A stretch of 64,000 nucleotides of DNA, taken from positions 56,445-120,444 of the forward strand of contig DJEW01000039.1 of assembly GCA_002431965.1 (NCBI GenBank), in the 5' to 3' direction. Source of the DNA: Clostridiales bacterium UBA5888 (GTDB lineage Bacteria > Bacillota > Clostridia > Oscillospirales > Oscillospiraceae). Below are positions 16,176 through 25,138 of the stretch, piece by piece. Under the pieces are notes generated by a model. It saw only the letters and a program-made list of their open reading frames with translations. It was not told the origin of the DNA and did not search any database. The position numbers and the translations under genes are program-made. Each line of letters starts with the position of its first letter. Position 1 is the first letter of the stretch.

Positions 16176-17087
16176 CTATATATCCAGTATGCCCAGTATA
16201 ACTATGCCCGCAACCACAACGGCGATGGAAATATAGTGCTTCAGCGAGAGCTTTTCCTTCAGGAATATCCGCCCCCACAGCACGGACGCCACGCAGTAGG
16301 AAGAAATTATGGGCGCTGCAAAGGCGACGTGCTTTGTGTCTGCAAGCGCATATATATAGAAAAACTGACCGATGGTCTCAAACACTGCGCCCGTATACTT
16401 CGGCGCCTCCTGCCGGAAAAGAAGCTTCTGCTTCTTCACGCCCAGCACGTACACGGCGCACACAATGCCCGCAATAAGGAACGTCAGCTCATACGCGACG
16501 TTCGCCGAATCCTCGTCAAGCACCTCCAGCACGCGGCTGTCGGCAAATGTGCCCAGCGCGTCGAGCAGGCAGTATATCACGGGGATAGCAATGGCGAGCC
16601 AGCTTTTGGCGTAGTGATGATTTGATGCGTCCTGCCGCGCACGGCGCAGGTCTTCATCCTCGTTCGCCTCCGTTATGCCAAGCGCCACAACGCCCACGCA
16701 CACCAGCGCCACCGCCACAAGTGCAAGCGGCGGAAGATCGTCGCTTATGCCGGCAGTCGCAAACGTCAGCACCGCCACGACCGCGCCGGAGCTGTTGCAG
16801 ATGGGCGAGGATATGGAAAGCTCGATATATCTCAGCCCCAGATAGCCTATCGCCATGGAGCTTATGTACAAAAGCGACACCGGCAGATATGTCAGCAGCA
16901 CCGTGCCGTTTATCTCCACCCCGCCGATAAATATCTCATATGCAGCGTGCAGCCCCATCACAACGCCGACCGCCGTCACCATTTTCAGCGGACCGTACTT
17001 ATCAGAGGCGTCCTGACAGCCGATCTTGGAGAAAAGATCGGACCCGCTCCAGCACAGCAGTGCTATAATCGCAAACCAAAACCACAT
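16176..17087 (-). CDS. DMT/EamA-type membrane transporter
   Basis: 303 residues in ten predicted membrane segments arranged as two EamA-like halves. It opens with WFWFAIIALLCWSGSDLFSKIG and has LRYIELSISSPICNSSGAVVAV in the first half and GRIFLKEKLSLKHYISIAVVVAG at the end. The drug/metabolite transporter superfamily exports or imports small metabolites; the substrate cannot be read from sequence. A charged cytoplasmic loop (EANEDEDLRRARQD) separates the halves. It is the first gene of the minus-strand housekeeping run and divergent from spoIIGA. Confidence 0.85.
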   Translation of the reverse strand: MWFWFAIIALLCWSGSDLFSKIGCQDASDKYGPLKMVTAVGVVMGLHAAYEIFIGGVEINGTVLLTYLPVSLLYISSMAIGYLGLRYIELSISSPICNSSGAVVAVLTFATAGISDDLPPLALVAVALVCVGVVALGITEANEDEDLRRARQDASNHHYAKSWLAIAIPVIYCLLDALGTFADSRVLEVLDEDSANVAYELTFLIAGIVCAVYVLGVKKQKLLFRQEAPKYTGAVFETIGQFFYIYALADTKHVAFAAPIISSYCVASVLWGRIFLKEKLSLKHYISIAVVVAGIVILGILDI

Positions 17088-17183
17088 AACCTAATGCACC
17101 CTTTTCCCATTTTCGATTTCAAATGCCGGCACTGCGCCAGCTTCACATATTTTGCTTTACGATTTTACCACAGTATGTTTCTT

Positions 17184-17212
17184 TTGACAATTCCCAAATG
17201 ACAAAATATATG
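17184..17212 (+). promoter_or_regulatory. Promoter of spoIIGA with 0A-box-like sequences
   Basis: TTGACA (17184-17189), 17-base spacer, TATATG (17207-17212). TGTCAAA on the minus strand overlapping the -35 element and TGACAAA within the spacer each differ by little from the Spo0A box TGTCGAA. Spo0A control of spoIIG is known in Bacillus and is only inferred here. Confidence 0.6.
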
Positions 17213-17237
17213 ACCCGCGCCGTGCTATGATTTCTGC

Positions 17238-18035
17238 ATGAAAGTTATCTACATAGACACTCTCTTTCTTCTCAACCTTGCCATCGACTATGCACTGACG
17301 GTGATGTGCGCGCAGGTGTGCGGCGTGAGGCTGCGGCGCGTGCGATATGCGCTCGCCGCGGCAGTGGGGGCGATGTACGCTGCGGCGGTATATCTGCCGG
17401 GGCTTGACTGGCTCGGACGCGCACCGGTAAAGCTCGCCGCCGGGGTGATCATGGCGCTCGTCGCTTTTGGCGGTGAGGAGCGCCCCTTTCGCTGCGCCGC
17501 GGTGTTTTTCGCGGTGGCGGCTGCCTTCGGCGGCTTCATCTGGGCGCTGACTCTCGCGGGCGGTTATCCCGCTTTTGATATGCGCACTCTCGTTGCCGCC
17601 TTCGCGCTGTGCTATGTGCTGCTGCGCGCAGTGTTCTCCGGGCGCGTCAGGCTCGCCGAACGGGCGCGCGTCAATGTTGAGCTGACGCTTGGGGCGCGCA
17701 CAACGCAGTTTATCGCCCTTGTCGATACCGGCAACGACCTCACCGACCCCATCAGCGCCATGCCGGTGATGGTGCTGTGTCCTCACGCCGCCGCGCCGCT
17801 TCTCGGCGCGAACGCCGCGCTTCTGGAGCTGGATGCCGTCGCCTTCGTGGAGACCGCCGCGGACATTCCCGAGCTTTGCGGACGGCTGCGGCTCATCCCG
17901 TATTCAGCCGTCGGAGGCGGCGGCGTGCTGGCGGCGTTCCGCCCGGACAAAGCCGTTGTAGACGGCGAGGAGCGCGTGCTGCTCGCCGCGGTTTCGCCCC
18001 ATGTGTCCGGCGACGGATATGAGGGCGTGATCTGA
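17238..18035 (+). CDS. spoIIGA: Sporulation sigma-E factor-processing peptidase SpoIIGA
   Basis: 265 residues. Membrane-embedded aspartic protease that activates pro-sigma-E in the mother cell. The N-terminal half has five membrane helices starting YIDTLFLLNLAIDYAL. The C-terminal half has ALVDTGNDLTDPIS with the catalytic DTG, and the SAVGGGGVLAAFRP segment. ATG 17238 has no clear ribosome site, which is odd, but the N-terminal sequence fits the family. sigE follows after 36 bases. Confidence 0.93.
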   Translation: MKVIYIDTLFLLNLAIDYALTVMCAQVCGVRLRRVRYALAAAVGAMYAAAVYLPGLDWLGRAPVKLAAGVIMALVAFGGEERPFRCAAVFFAVAAAFGGFIWALTLAGGYPAFDMRTLVAAFALCYVLLRAVFSGRVRLAERARVNVELTLGARTTQFIALVDTGNDLTDPISAMPVMVLCPHAAAPLLGANAALLELDAVAFVETAADIPELCGRLRLIPYSAVGGGGVLAAFRPDKAVVDGEERVLLAAVSPHVSGDGYEGVI

Positions 18036-18071
18036 GGCGGCGCTGCCCTGATATTGCGAAAGGAGTCTCCC

Positions 18072-18794
18072 ATGCTTTGTAAACCGCAAATTCTCTTCCT
18101 GCGCGAGCATATTCTGTCCATCCTCGGCATTGCCCCTCCGCCGGTTTTTTACATCGGCGGCAGCGACACACTGCCGCCGCCCCTTCCCCGCGCCGACGAG
18201 GAGCGCGCGGTACGCTGCGCGGAGGAGGGCGATGAGGACGCGAAAAAGCTCCTCATCGAACATAACCTGCGTCTCGTGGTGTACATCTCCAAGCGCTTTG
18301 AAAACACCGGCGTCAACATTGAGGATCTCATCTCCATCGGCACGATCGGGCTTATAAAGGCGGTGAACACCTTCAATTCGTCAAAAAACATCAAGCTTGC
18401 CACCTATGCCTCGCGCTGCATCGAAAACGAGATCCTCATGTATCTGCGCAAGATAAGCTCTCAGCGCACGGAGATAAGCTTTGACGAGCCTCTCAACACC
18501 GACTGGGACGGAAACGAGCTTCTGCTTTCCGACATACTCGGCACGGACGAGGATGAAGTCGCCCGTCCGCTTGAGGACGATGCCGACCGGCAGATGCTCA
18601 TGCAGGCGATCTCCACCCTCGGCGAGCGCGAGCGCAGCATCATCCTCATGCGCTTCGGTCTTTCCTCCGGGCACGAGTATACGCAAAAGCAGGTCGCCGA
18701 CATTATGGGCATTTCCCAAAGCTATATAAGCCGCCTTGAAAAGCGCATTATAGAGCAGCTCCGCCGGGAGATAATGAAGCTTATGCAGGTATGA
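18072..18794 (+). CDS. sigE: RNA polymerase sporulation sigma factor SigE
   Basis: 240 residues. Mother-cell sigma factor made as a pro-protein. ATG 18072 follows AAAGGAG. The N-terminal pro-region ends before the [16 protein letters not shown] segment. Region 2 has [31 protein letters not shown] and [17 protein letters not shown]; region 4 has [26 protein letters not shown]. sigG, which follows sigE in Bacillus and many Clostridia, is not here; a glycosyltransferase gene on the other strand is the next neighbour. Confidence 0.96.
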   Translation: MLCKPQILFLREHILSILGIAPPPVFYIGGSDTLPPPLPRADEERAVRCAEEGDEDAKKLLIEHNLRLVVYISKRFENTGVNIEDLISIGTIGLIKAVNTFNSSKNIKLATYASRCIENEILMYLRKISSQRTEISFDEPLNTDWDGNELLLSDILGTDEDEVARPLEDDADRQMLMQAISTLGERERSIILMRFGLSSGHEYTQKQVADIMGISQSYISRLEKRIIEQLRREIMKLMQV

Positions 18795-18824
18795 AAAAAA
18801 ACACCCTGACCGGGTGTTTTTTTT
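18794..18824. terminator. Bidirectional terminator between sigE and the glycosyltransferase gene
   Basis: AAAAAAAACACCC and GGGTGTTTTTTTT form the stem around TGACC, with A and T tracts for both directions. It lies between convergent genes. Confidence 0.92.
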
Positions 18825-20401
18825 CATTGTTCCTTATATGCCACTATATATTTGCCTATATGCTCAAACGTGAAGCCAGACTCCTCAAGTATGCCGAGGC
18901 TGTCCCCTTCCGGGATGATATAGGCAGCGTTATCCTCCGGTCTATAAGGGTCGTCCCAGAAGCGAAAGCGGTCAAAGCTCAGCACGTGAAGATACGCCGC
19001 AGGATAATAGAGATATTCCACCGTGTCGCGGAAGGTCGTGACGGGGGTCTTCGTATAGAAGAGCACCTTGGTGTAAAATTCATTCTCGTCGAGGTAGACA
19101 ATGTCTCCCTTCTCGCAGGCGAGCGCCAGCGCATCCTCCAGCCCATATGAAAAGTGCGACAAAAGCTCCTCATCCTGCGCATAATCCGTGAAGTAGTAGC
19201 TTTCAAATCCCACAAAAAGCACAAGATACACAGCCGCCAGCGCGCCCAGCACCGGCCGCCAGCTCAGCCTTGAAAGAAAGTACGCCCCCAGCGCCGCCAT
19301 TATGACAAGCGGGATGAAAAGCATATTGAATCTTGTGACATTGCCCTTCATGAGGATGAGCTGCGGCAGGCACACGATGAGCTGCACCGGCAGCAGCGCC
19401 GCGCGGCAGAATTTTCGCCGGCGCGCCGCCGCAGCAAGCCGCGCGATACACCCCGCCAGCCCCAAAACCGCAAGCGGCATGGTGATGCGGTAGAAGAGTC
19501 CGTACCTTCTCGGGCTGCTCCATATCCAGCCGTCGTCCTGCTCGATGAAGATGGATTTGAATATCTCCAGCTTGCGCGCCTTCTCGTCGAAGGATATTTC
19601 CCCCGTGCGCATATAAAGAAGCTTCGGCACGGAGAAGAGCGGCGTTCGTATCTCGTCGATATACCCATAATTGACAAGCAGAAACAGCAGCAGCGGCGCC
19701 GCCATCACAAAAAGGATGATCACGAACAGCGCCAGATGGCGGGTGAGCCTTATCTTCTTGTAAGCCATGCAGTAGATAAGCTGCACCGCGAGCATCACCG
19801 GCACATATATCCACACCGTCGCGTAGGTGTAAAGGCTCAGCCCGTACATCACCGCCGACAGCGGCAGCAGCCGCGGATCGTCCAGCGCCGCAACGAAGAA
19901 ATACAGCCCGAAGAGCAAAAAACCCGGTGCGAGATTGGACTCAAGCCCCCAGCGGGACATGATGATATGCCATGGGCAGATTGCGAGCATGAACATTGCA
20001 AAAAGCCCCGCCCGCTCGTTCACCGTCCGGCGCACAAGAAGATATGTCACCCATATGCTCAGACATGCGGCGATGAGCTGCGGCAGGCGTATCACCCACG
20101 GCTTGAGCCCGAAAACGGCGATAAACGGCATCATCAGGTACGTCTCAAGCGCGTTCATGCCGCTGCCCCACGCCGTGAGGTACACGGGGTTATGGTATCC
20201 TGCCGTGTCTATGCCGTAGTTCATCAGCGCCCACGCCTCGTATCCCGCGAACGCCTCGTCCTGGTTTATCCCGTTCGGCACAAGTCCGAAGAGATACGCC
20301 CGCGCGAAAACGCCCATTGCGAGTATCAGCCAGAAGAGTGCGCGGCATGTGCCCCGGCGCGAGAAAAAGGCATTATATTTTCCTGTAAAATTTTCGAGCA
20401 T
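18824..20401 (-). CDS. GT39/ArnT-like membrane glycosyltransferase
   Basis: 525 residues with about eleven membrane helices. PNGINQDEAFAGYEAW holds the Asp-Glu pair typical of the first loop of polyprenyl-phosphate-dependent GT-C enzymes (PMT/ArnT). YLLVRRTVNERAGLFA and CPWHIIMSRWGLESNL are further GT39 features. It should move a sugar from a polyprenyl-phosphate donor to an acceptor on the outer membrane face; acceptor unknown. A soluble C-terminal domain (about 425-525) follows. The stop lies at the shared terminator with sigE, and a TTGCAT-17-TATAAT promoter lies upstream. Confidence 0.8.
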   Translation of the reverse strand: MLENFTGKYNAFFSRRGTCRALFWLILAMGVFARAYLFGLVPNGINQDEAFAGYEAWALMNYGIDTAGYHNPVYLTAWGSGMNALETYLMMPFIAVFGLKPWVIRLPQLIAACLSIWVTYLLVRRTVNERAGLFAMFMLAICPWHIIMSRWGLESNLAPGFLLFGLYFFVAALDDPRLLPLSAVMYGLSLYTYATVWIYVPVMLAVQLIYCMAYKKIRLTRHLALFVIILFVMAAPLLLFLLVNYGYIDEIRTPLFSVPKLLYMRTGEISFDEKARKLEIFKSIFIEQDDGWIWSSPRRYGLFYRITMPLAVLGLAGCIARLAAAARRRKFCRAALLPVQLIVCLPQLILMKGNVTRFNMLFIPLVIMAALGAYFLSRLSWRPVLGALAAVYLVLFVGFESYYFTDYAQDEELLSHFSYGLEDALALACEKGDIVYLDENEFYTKVLFYTKTPVTTFRDTVEYLYYPAAYLHVLSFDRFRFWDDPYRPEDNAAYIIPEGDSLGILEESGFTFEHIGKYIVAYKEQ

Positions 20402-20433
20402 AGACCACTCCGGTTAAAAGTTTTTATATCGGG

Positions 20434-20462
20434 ATTATACTCCATGTGCCGCGGCAATGCAA
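20434..20462 (-). promoter_or_regulatory. Promoter of the GT39-like gene
   Basis: Minus strand TTGCAT (20457-20462), 17-base spacer, TATAAT (20434-20439), about 30 bases before the start codon. Confidence 0.65.
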
Positions 20463-20565
20463 CATCACGTTATTCACAGCTTTGAATTGAACTTTTCTGA
20501 CAGATATGGTATGCTGGCACTGTTCAGGATGTAAATGTTATAATATGAGGCGCATCGCATAATGC

Positions 20566-20599
20566 GGCAGATGCCGCTGGCGTATTGTGCGGTGCTGCC
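20566..20599. repeat. Dispersed imperfect palindrome, copy B
   Basis: GGCAGATGCCGCTGGCGTAT...GCGGTGCTGCC. Its reverse complement matches copy A (4899-4937) over the GGCAGCACCGCACAATACG half and the GCGGCAT half. It lies between the TATAAT at 20539-20544 and the BMP-fusion start codon, so it would form a hairpin in that mRNA leader. Confidence 0.7.
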
Positions 20600-20620
20600 C
20601 TGAAATGCAGGAGGCAGACC

Positions 20621-22570
20621 ATGAGCCGGCAGGAAGCGCTTGATCAATACGCCCGCGCGCTGCGCGCGGGGCAGAAATATTATAAAGCCGCAGTAAGCCG
20701 CGGCGGCTACCCGTACCCGCTCGTGCTGGACGATATTCTTGACGAGACGGCAATAGCCGGCCGGGCGAGCATAGGGCTTGTGAACATCCCCTCGGAGCTT
20801 ATCGTCGGGACGAAGACAGCCGGGCGCGTGTCCGCGCTGGCGGGAAATTTCATGCCGCTTCTGGATGAGGCGACGGAGTTTGCCGCAAAGTGGATAAGCC
20901 TGTGCGAGGCGCACCTGAGCGAGGAAGGCATACGCGACCCCATCAAATGCTTCGAGTATATGGGCAAATTCTATGTGCAGGAGGGCAACAAGCGCGTCAG
21001 CGTCCTCAAAAGCTACGACGCGCCCGCCATTCCCGGCTCTGTCACGCGCATAGTGCCGGAATATTCCGCCGACCATGAGGTGCAGGTATACTACGAGTTC
21101 ATGCACTTTTATCAGCTCTCCAGGCTCTACACCGTCTCATTCCGCCACCGCGGGCAGTACGCGCGTCTTCAGGCGCTGCTCGGCTTTGACGACGACCATA
21201 TCTGGACGGACAGCGAGCGGCTGAGCTTTTCCGCCGGTTTTTCGCACTTCCGGCAGGCATACGACAGGCTCAACACCGAGCGTCTGGACGTGACGGCGGC
21301 GGAGGCACTGCTGGTCTGGCTTCAGGTGTACCCCTTCTCCGAGATAAAGGAGCACACCCAGCCTGAGCTTGCAAAAACCATCACCGCAATATGGTCGGAC
21401 ATAAAGGCGCTCACCGAGTCGCACCCTATCGAGGTCAGCACAGAGCCGGAGGAGCACAGCAAAGGCTTTCTCTCCAAGCTGATAAGCGCGGCGCATCCGG
21501 AGCATCTGAGCGTCGCTTTCATCTATGCCTACGACCCTCAGCGCAGCGCATGGACGCTCGCGCACGATCACGGGCGCAGATACCTTGAGGAGCGTCTGCC
21601 GGGCAAGGTGAGCGTTAAGGTCTTCCCCGCCTACAACGGCGATTTTTATGGTGCGATGACCGATGCCGTCAATGAAGGCGCGCAGGTCATATTCGCCACG
21701 ACGCCGCACATGATCGACGCCTGCCGCCGCGTCGCGGCGGAGCACAGCGGCGTAAAGGTGCTCAACTGCGCGCTCTCCCTGCCGTACACGGGCGTGCGGA
21801 TGTACTATGCGCGCATATACGAGGGCAAATTCATCACCGGCGCCATCGCCGGGGCTATGGCGGAGAGCGATACCGTCGGGTATATCTCCAATTATCCCAT
21901 CTTCGGCGTGCCGGCAAGTGTGAACGCCTTTGCACTCGGCGTGCGTCTGACAAATCCCCGGGCGCGCGTGAAGCTGCGCTGGACGTGCACCCCCGGCGAT
22001 CCTCTGGCGGATTTTCTCTCGGAGGGCGTCACAGTCATCTCCAACCGCGACGCCACCAACCCCGTCAAGGCTCACTGGGCGCTGGAATGGGGCACGTATA
22101 AGCTTGAGCCTGACGGCTCGATGCTGCCGCTGGCAGCGCCGTGCTGGCACTGGGGTCGGTTTTATGAGAAAGTCATAAAAAGCATATTCTCCGGCGGCTG
22201 GGGCGACGCGCCCGACAGCCGCGCCATCAACTACTGGTGGGGCATGGACAGCGGCGTTATCGACGTGCAGCTCAGCCCCGAGCTGCCCGACGGCGTGCAC
22301 ACGCTGGCGGATATACTGAAAAAGGGTCTCGTAAGCGGCGCTGTCTCCCCGTTCTCCACGCGCATCGTCGATCAGAACGGCATTCTTCGCTGCGACGGGG
22401 AGCACGAGCTGAGCGCGGAGGAGATAATGAAAATGGACTGGCTTTGCGATAATGTGGACGGCGCTCTGCCGGACTTTGATTCGCTTCTGCCGCGCTCTCA
22501 GGGGCTCGTGCGGCTGCTGGGCATATACAGAAATAATCTCCCGCCGGAAAAGGAGGCGAAGCAGCTTTGA
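20621..22570 (+). CDS. ParB-like domain fused to a BMP-family (basic membrane protein) ligand-binding domain, no signal peptide
   Basis: 649 residues from ATG 20621, preceded by GGAGG. Residues about 20-150 look like a ParB/sulfiredoxin-type fold: IPSELIVGT and YVQEGNKRVSVLKSY (compare EGxxR of ParB). A helical linker leads to a BMP/Med-type periplasmic-binding-like domain from about 300 (HLSVAFIYAYDPQRSAWTLAHDHGRRYLEE, QVIFATTPHMIDACRRVAAEHS, VGYISNYPIFGVPASVNAFALG). BMP proteins usually bind nucleosides outside the cell. There is no signal peptide or lipobox here, so this one should be cytoplasmic, probably a ligand-sensing protein. The stop overlaps the TTG start of the phosphoesterase gene, so they are coupled. 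Confidence 0.75.
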   Translation: MSRQEALDQYARALRAGQKYYKAAVSRGGYPYPLVLDDILDETAIAGRASIGLVNIPSELIVGTKTAGRVSALAGNFMPLLDEATEFAAKWISLCEAHLSEEGIRDPIKCFEYMGKFYVQEGNKRVSVLKSYDAPAIPGSVTRIVPEYSADHEVQVYYEFMHFYQLSRLYTVSFRHRGQYARLQALLGFDDDHIWTDSERLSFSAGFSHFRQAYDRLNTERLDVTAAEALLVWLQVYPFSEIKEHTQPELAKTITAIWSDIKALTESHPIEVSTEPEEHSKGFLSKLISAAHPEHLSVAFIYAYDPQRSAWTLAHDHGRRYLEERLPGKVSVKVFPAYNGDFYGAMTDAVNEGAQVIFATTPHMIDACRRVAAEHSGVKVLNCALSLPYTGVRMYYARIYEGKFITGAIAGAMAESDTVGYISNYPIFGVPASVNAFALGVRLTNPRARVKLRWTCTPGDPLADFLSEGVTVISNRDATNPVKAHWALEWGTYKLEPDGSMLPLAAPCWHWGRFYEKVIKSIFSGGWGDAPDSRAINYWWGMDSGVIDVQLSPELPDGVHTLADILKKGLVSGAVSPFSTRIVDQNGILRCDGEHELSAEEIMKMDWLCDNVDGALPDFDSLLPRSQGLVRLLGIYRNNLPPEKEAKQL

Positions 22571-23169
22571 AGATCCTCACCGTATCTGACGAGGAAAGCC
22601 CGTATCTCTGGGATTATTATAAGCCCGGGCGGCTTGCCGGGATCGATCTCATCCTCTCCGCGGGCGATCTCAGGGCAAGCTATCTGACTTTTCTTGTCAC
22701 GATGTCAAACCGCCCGCTTCTATACGTGCACGGCAACCACGACGGCTCTTACGCCGTCAATCCGCCTGAGGGCTGCGACTCGGTAGACGACAGGCTCGTC
22801 ACCGTGAACGGTCTGCGCATTCTCGGCCTCGGCGGCAGCCAGATGTACTCGCGCGGTCCTCATCAGTATACAGAGCGCCAGATGCAGCGGCGCATACAGC
22901 GCCTTTCGCTGAAAATACGGCTCGCGGGCGGCGTGGACATCGTGCTGGCGCATGCGCCGGTGCGCGGCTACGGCGATGAGGACAATATCACCCACCGCGG
23001 CTTTGAGGCGTTCATCCCGCTTCTGGACAAGTACCGTCCGCGCTACTTCATCCACGGGCACGTCCACAAAAGCTACGCCGGCGCTTCGTTTGAGCGCGTG
23101 CGCCGTTATGGCGGCACGCTGCTCATCAACGCATCCGAGCGCTACATACTCGATACGGACGTGCTTTAA
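22567..23169 (+). CDS. Calcineurin-like metallophosphoesterase
   Basis: 200 residues from TTG 22567, with AGGAGG ten bases upstream and TTGA overlapping the preceding stop. Motifs GDLRAS, YVHGNHDGS, VDIVLAHAPVRGYGD and YFIHGHVHKSY are the metal ligands of YfcE/MJ0936-type phosphodiesterases. The first motif reads SDEES rather than DxH, so one metal site may be weak. Nucleotide or cyclic-nucleotide substrates are possible. Its coupling to the ParB/BMP-like gene suggests that protein senses the same or a related ligand. Confidence 0.8.
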   Translation: MKILTVSDEESPYLWDYYKPGRLAGIDLILSAGDLRASYLTFLVTMSNRPLLYVHGNHDGSYAVNPPEGCDSVDDRLVTVNGLRILGLGGSQMYSRGPHQYTERQMQRRIQRLSLKIRLAGGVDIVLAHAPVRGYGDEDNITHRGFEAFIPLLDKYRPRYFIHGHVHKSYAGASFERVRRYGGTLLINASERYILDTDVL

Positions 23170-23177
23170 AGCGCAAA

Positions 23178-23204
23178 CATCCCCCGGAAACCCGGGGGAT
23201 GTGC
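23178..23204. terminator. Terminator between the phosphoesterase gene and oppA
   Basis: ACATCCCCCGG and CCGGGGGATGT flank a short loop, followed by GCTTTT. It lies between convergent genes and can serve both. Confidence 0.85.
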
Positions 23205-23243
23205 TTTTATATGATACTTTATGCCGTAATGCTTCCGACAGCA

Positions 23244-24998
23244 TCATTCAACGCGGCCGAACTGGCAGTCGTTGTTGCCGGAGGTGGTGATCCACATCTC
23301 GAGCATGTTGATGGGGTCGTTGAAGTCGGCAAGCCAGCCTTCGCGCGCGAAGTCAAAGTTGCCGGCCTTGCGCTCTTCGAGGAAGACGTTCCAGTCAACG
23401 GACTGGATGGTCATCTGGATGCCGAGAGCGGCGAAGTCCTGCTGCATGGACTCGGCGACTGCGACGTGTCCGGTGCCGTTGTTGGTGAGATACTCAACAG
23501 AAATGGGCGTCTCGTCGGAGAGCATGCCGTCCTCGTCGAACTTGTAGCCGGCAGCCTTCAGCAGGGTGCGGGCTTCCTCAAGAGTGCCCTCGTAATCGTC
23601 GTTGATTGCGTAGGGATCGAAGTAGCCCTGATCGACGACCTCGGTCTTGAAGATGCCGCCGTTGCCGTCAGCCATGCCGTAGGGAATGAATGCGTTCGCG
23701 GGGAGCTGACCGCACTGGGCGATGTTCTCCACGATGTAGTCGCGGTCAACAAGGATGTTGAACGCCTTGCGCATGCAGGCTGCCTGCTCGGGGGTCTTGT
23801 CGGCGAACAGCTCGCTCTTGCAGTTGAACGCGGCGTAGTAGGTGCCGAGGTTATCGACAATGTAAAACTCGGGAGTGCCGATGAGACCTGCGATCTCGTC
23901 GGTGGGAACGGTGTCGATCATATCGACGTCGCCGGCATTGTAGGCGGCGAAGATTGCGGTGTCGTCAGCGGAGAGCATGAACTCAAGCTTCTCAACCTTG
24001 ACGTTGTCAGCGCCGTACCAGTACGGGTTCTTCTCATAGGTCATGGAGACGTCGTGATCCCATGCGGTGCAGACGAACGGACCGTTGCTGACAAAGCCCG
24101 CATCCTGGCACCATGCGCCGGGAGAGGTCTCCCAGTCGGTTGCCGCCTCGACGGAGGACTGCTTTACGGGGAAGAAGGTGGGGAACGCCATGAGGTCTTC
24201 AATGTAAGCGCAGGGGGCGCTGAGAGTGAAGGTAAGGGTGGTGGCGTCGGTCGCGGTGACGGCGAGGTCATCGGGGTAGCCGGCAAAGCTCTGGAACATG
24301 TAGCCGTAGTCTGCGGCAGTCTTGGTGGCGGCTGCGCGCTTCCAGGAATACTCGAAGTCCGCAGCGGTCAGGTCGGAGCCGTCGCTCCACTTGAGACCGT
24401 CGCGCAGGGTGACGGTGAAGGTCAGCCCGTCGTCGGAGACGGTGTAGCCGGTGGCGCAGGCAGGCTCGGTCTTGCCGTCTGCGTTGTAGGTGTAAAGACC
24501 GGAGAAGCTTGCGGCAGCGAGGCACGCGCCGTCAACGGAGCTGTTGAGCGCGGGGTCGAGGTACGCAGGCTCGGAAGCGAGGTTGAGGCGGAACGTGTCG
24601 GAGCCGTTGTTCATGGTAACGTTCTGGAAGAACTTCGTGCCGAACACGTTGGAGTACATGCCGTCAACATAGTCCTTGAGCATGTACAGGTCGTTGTAGT
24701 AGTAGAAAGGCAGGATGCAGAAGTTGGACATGAGGATGTCCTCCGCGTCGTGCATCATCTCGGTGCGCTTGGCAAAGTCGGTCTCTGCCTTGATGTCGGC
24801 GATGAGCTGATCGTACTGATCCCAGTCATTCAGCGGATCGATGAATGCGTCGCTGACAAGCTCGGACGCATCGGGGGTCTCCTCTTCGGCGGTGTCTGCC
24901 GCAGGAGCTTCGGTTGCCGCAGGAGCGGCGCTCTGTCCGCAGGCGCACAGTGCGAACACCATGACCAGCGCAAGAAGCAGTGCTAGTAGTTTTTTCAT
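23244..24998 (-). CDS. oppA: Peptide ABC transporter solute-binding lipoprotein (SBP_bac_5), circularly permuted
   Basis: 584 residues. Lipoprotein: signal MKKLLALLLALVMVFALCAC with lipid Cys20. The family's normal N-terminal start (FRLNLASEPAYLDPALNSS) appears only at about 136. Before it, residues 58-128 (WDQYDQLIADIK, KRTEMMHDAEDILM, LPFYYYNDLYMLKDYV, GTKFFQNVTM) match what is normally the last ~75 residues of OppA/DppA proteins. The real C-terminus stops at TTSGNNDCQFGRVE, just where that piece should begin. All parts of the fold are present, so it probably still binds peptides. Last gene of the opp operon, 140 bases after oppF, with GGAGG before the ATG. Confidence 0.9.
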   Translation of the reverse strand: MKKLLALLLALVMVFALCACGQSAAPAATEAPAADTAEEETPDASELVSDAFIDPLNDWDQYDQLIADIKAETDFAKRTEMMHDAEDILMSNFCILPFYYYNDLYMLKDYVDGMYSNVFGTKFFQNVTMNNGSDTFRLNLASEPAYLDPALNSSVDGACLAAASFSGLYTYNADGKTEPACATGYTVSDDGLTFTVTLRDGLKWSDGSDLTAADFEYSWKRAAATKTAADYGYMFQSFAGYPDDLAVTATDATTLTFTLSAPCAYIEDLMAFPTFFPVKQSSVEAATDWETSPGAWCQDAGFVSNGPFVCTAWDHDVSMTYEKNPYWYGADNVKVEKLEFMLSADDTAIFAAYNAGDVDMIDTVPTDEIAGLIGTPEFYIVDNLGTYYAAFNCKSELFADKTPEQAACMRKAFNILVDRDYIVENIAQCGQLPANAFIPYGMADGNGGIFKTEVVDQGYFDPYAINDDYEGTLEEARTLLKAAGYKFDEDGMLSDETPISVEYLTNNGTGHVAVAESMQQDFAALGIQMTIQSVDWNVFLEERKAGNFDFAREGWLADFNDPINMLEMWITTSGNNDCQFGRVE

Positions 24999-25138
24999 GT
25001 TTTTCCTCCTTTTTGTTTTATACCGACCCTCTTTCCGTTGAGCATCGGCACTAAATCTCTCTCGCTCTTTCCCTCCTCACTCTCGCGTTGCGGGGAAACG
25101 GGCTTGAAAGAGATCTAACATTTCCGTGCGCCGCGTCC

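Noticed and set aside
21137..22405. Minus-strand reading frame (422 codons) opposite the BMP-like gene
   Set aside because: Antisense shadow; the plus-strand product has coherent domains and a good ribosome site.
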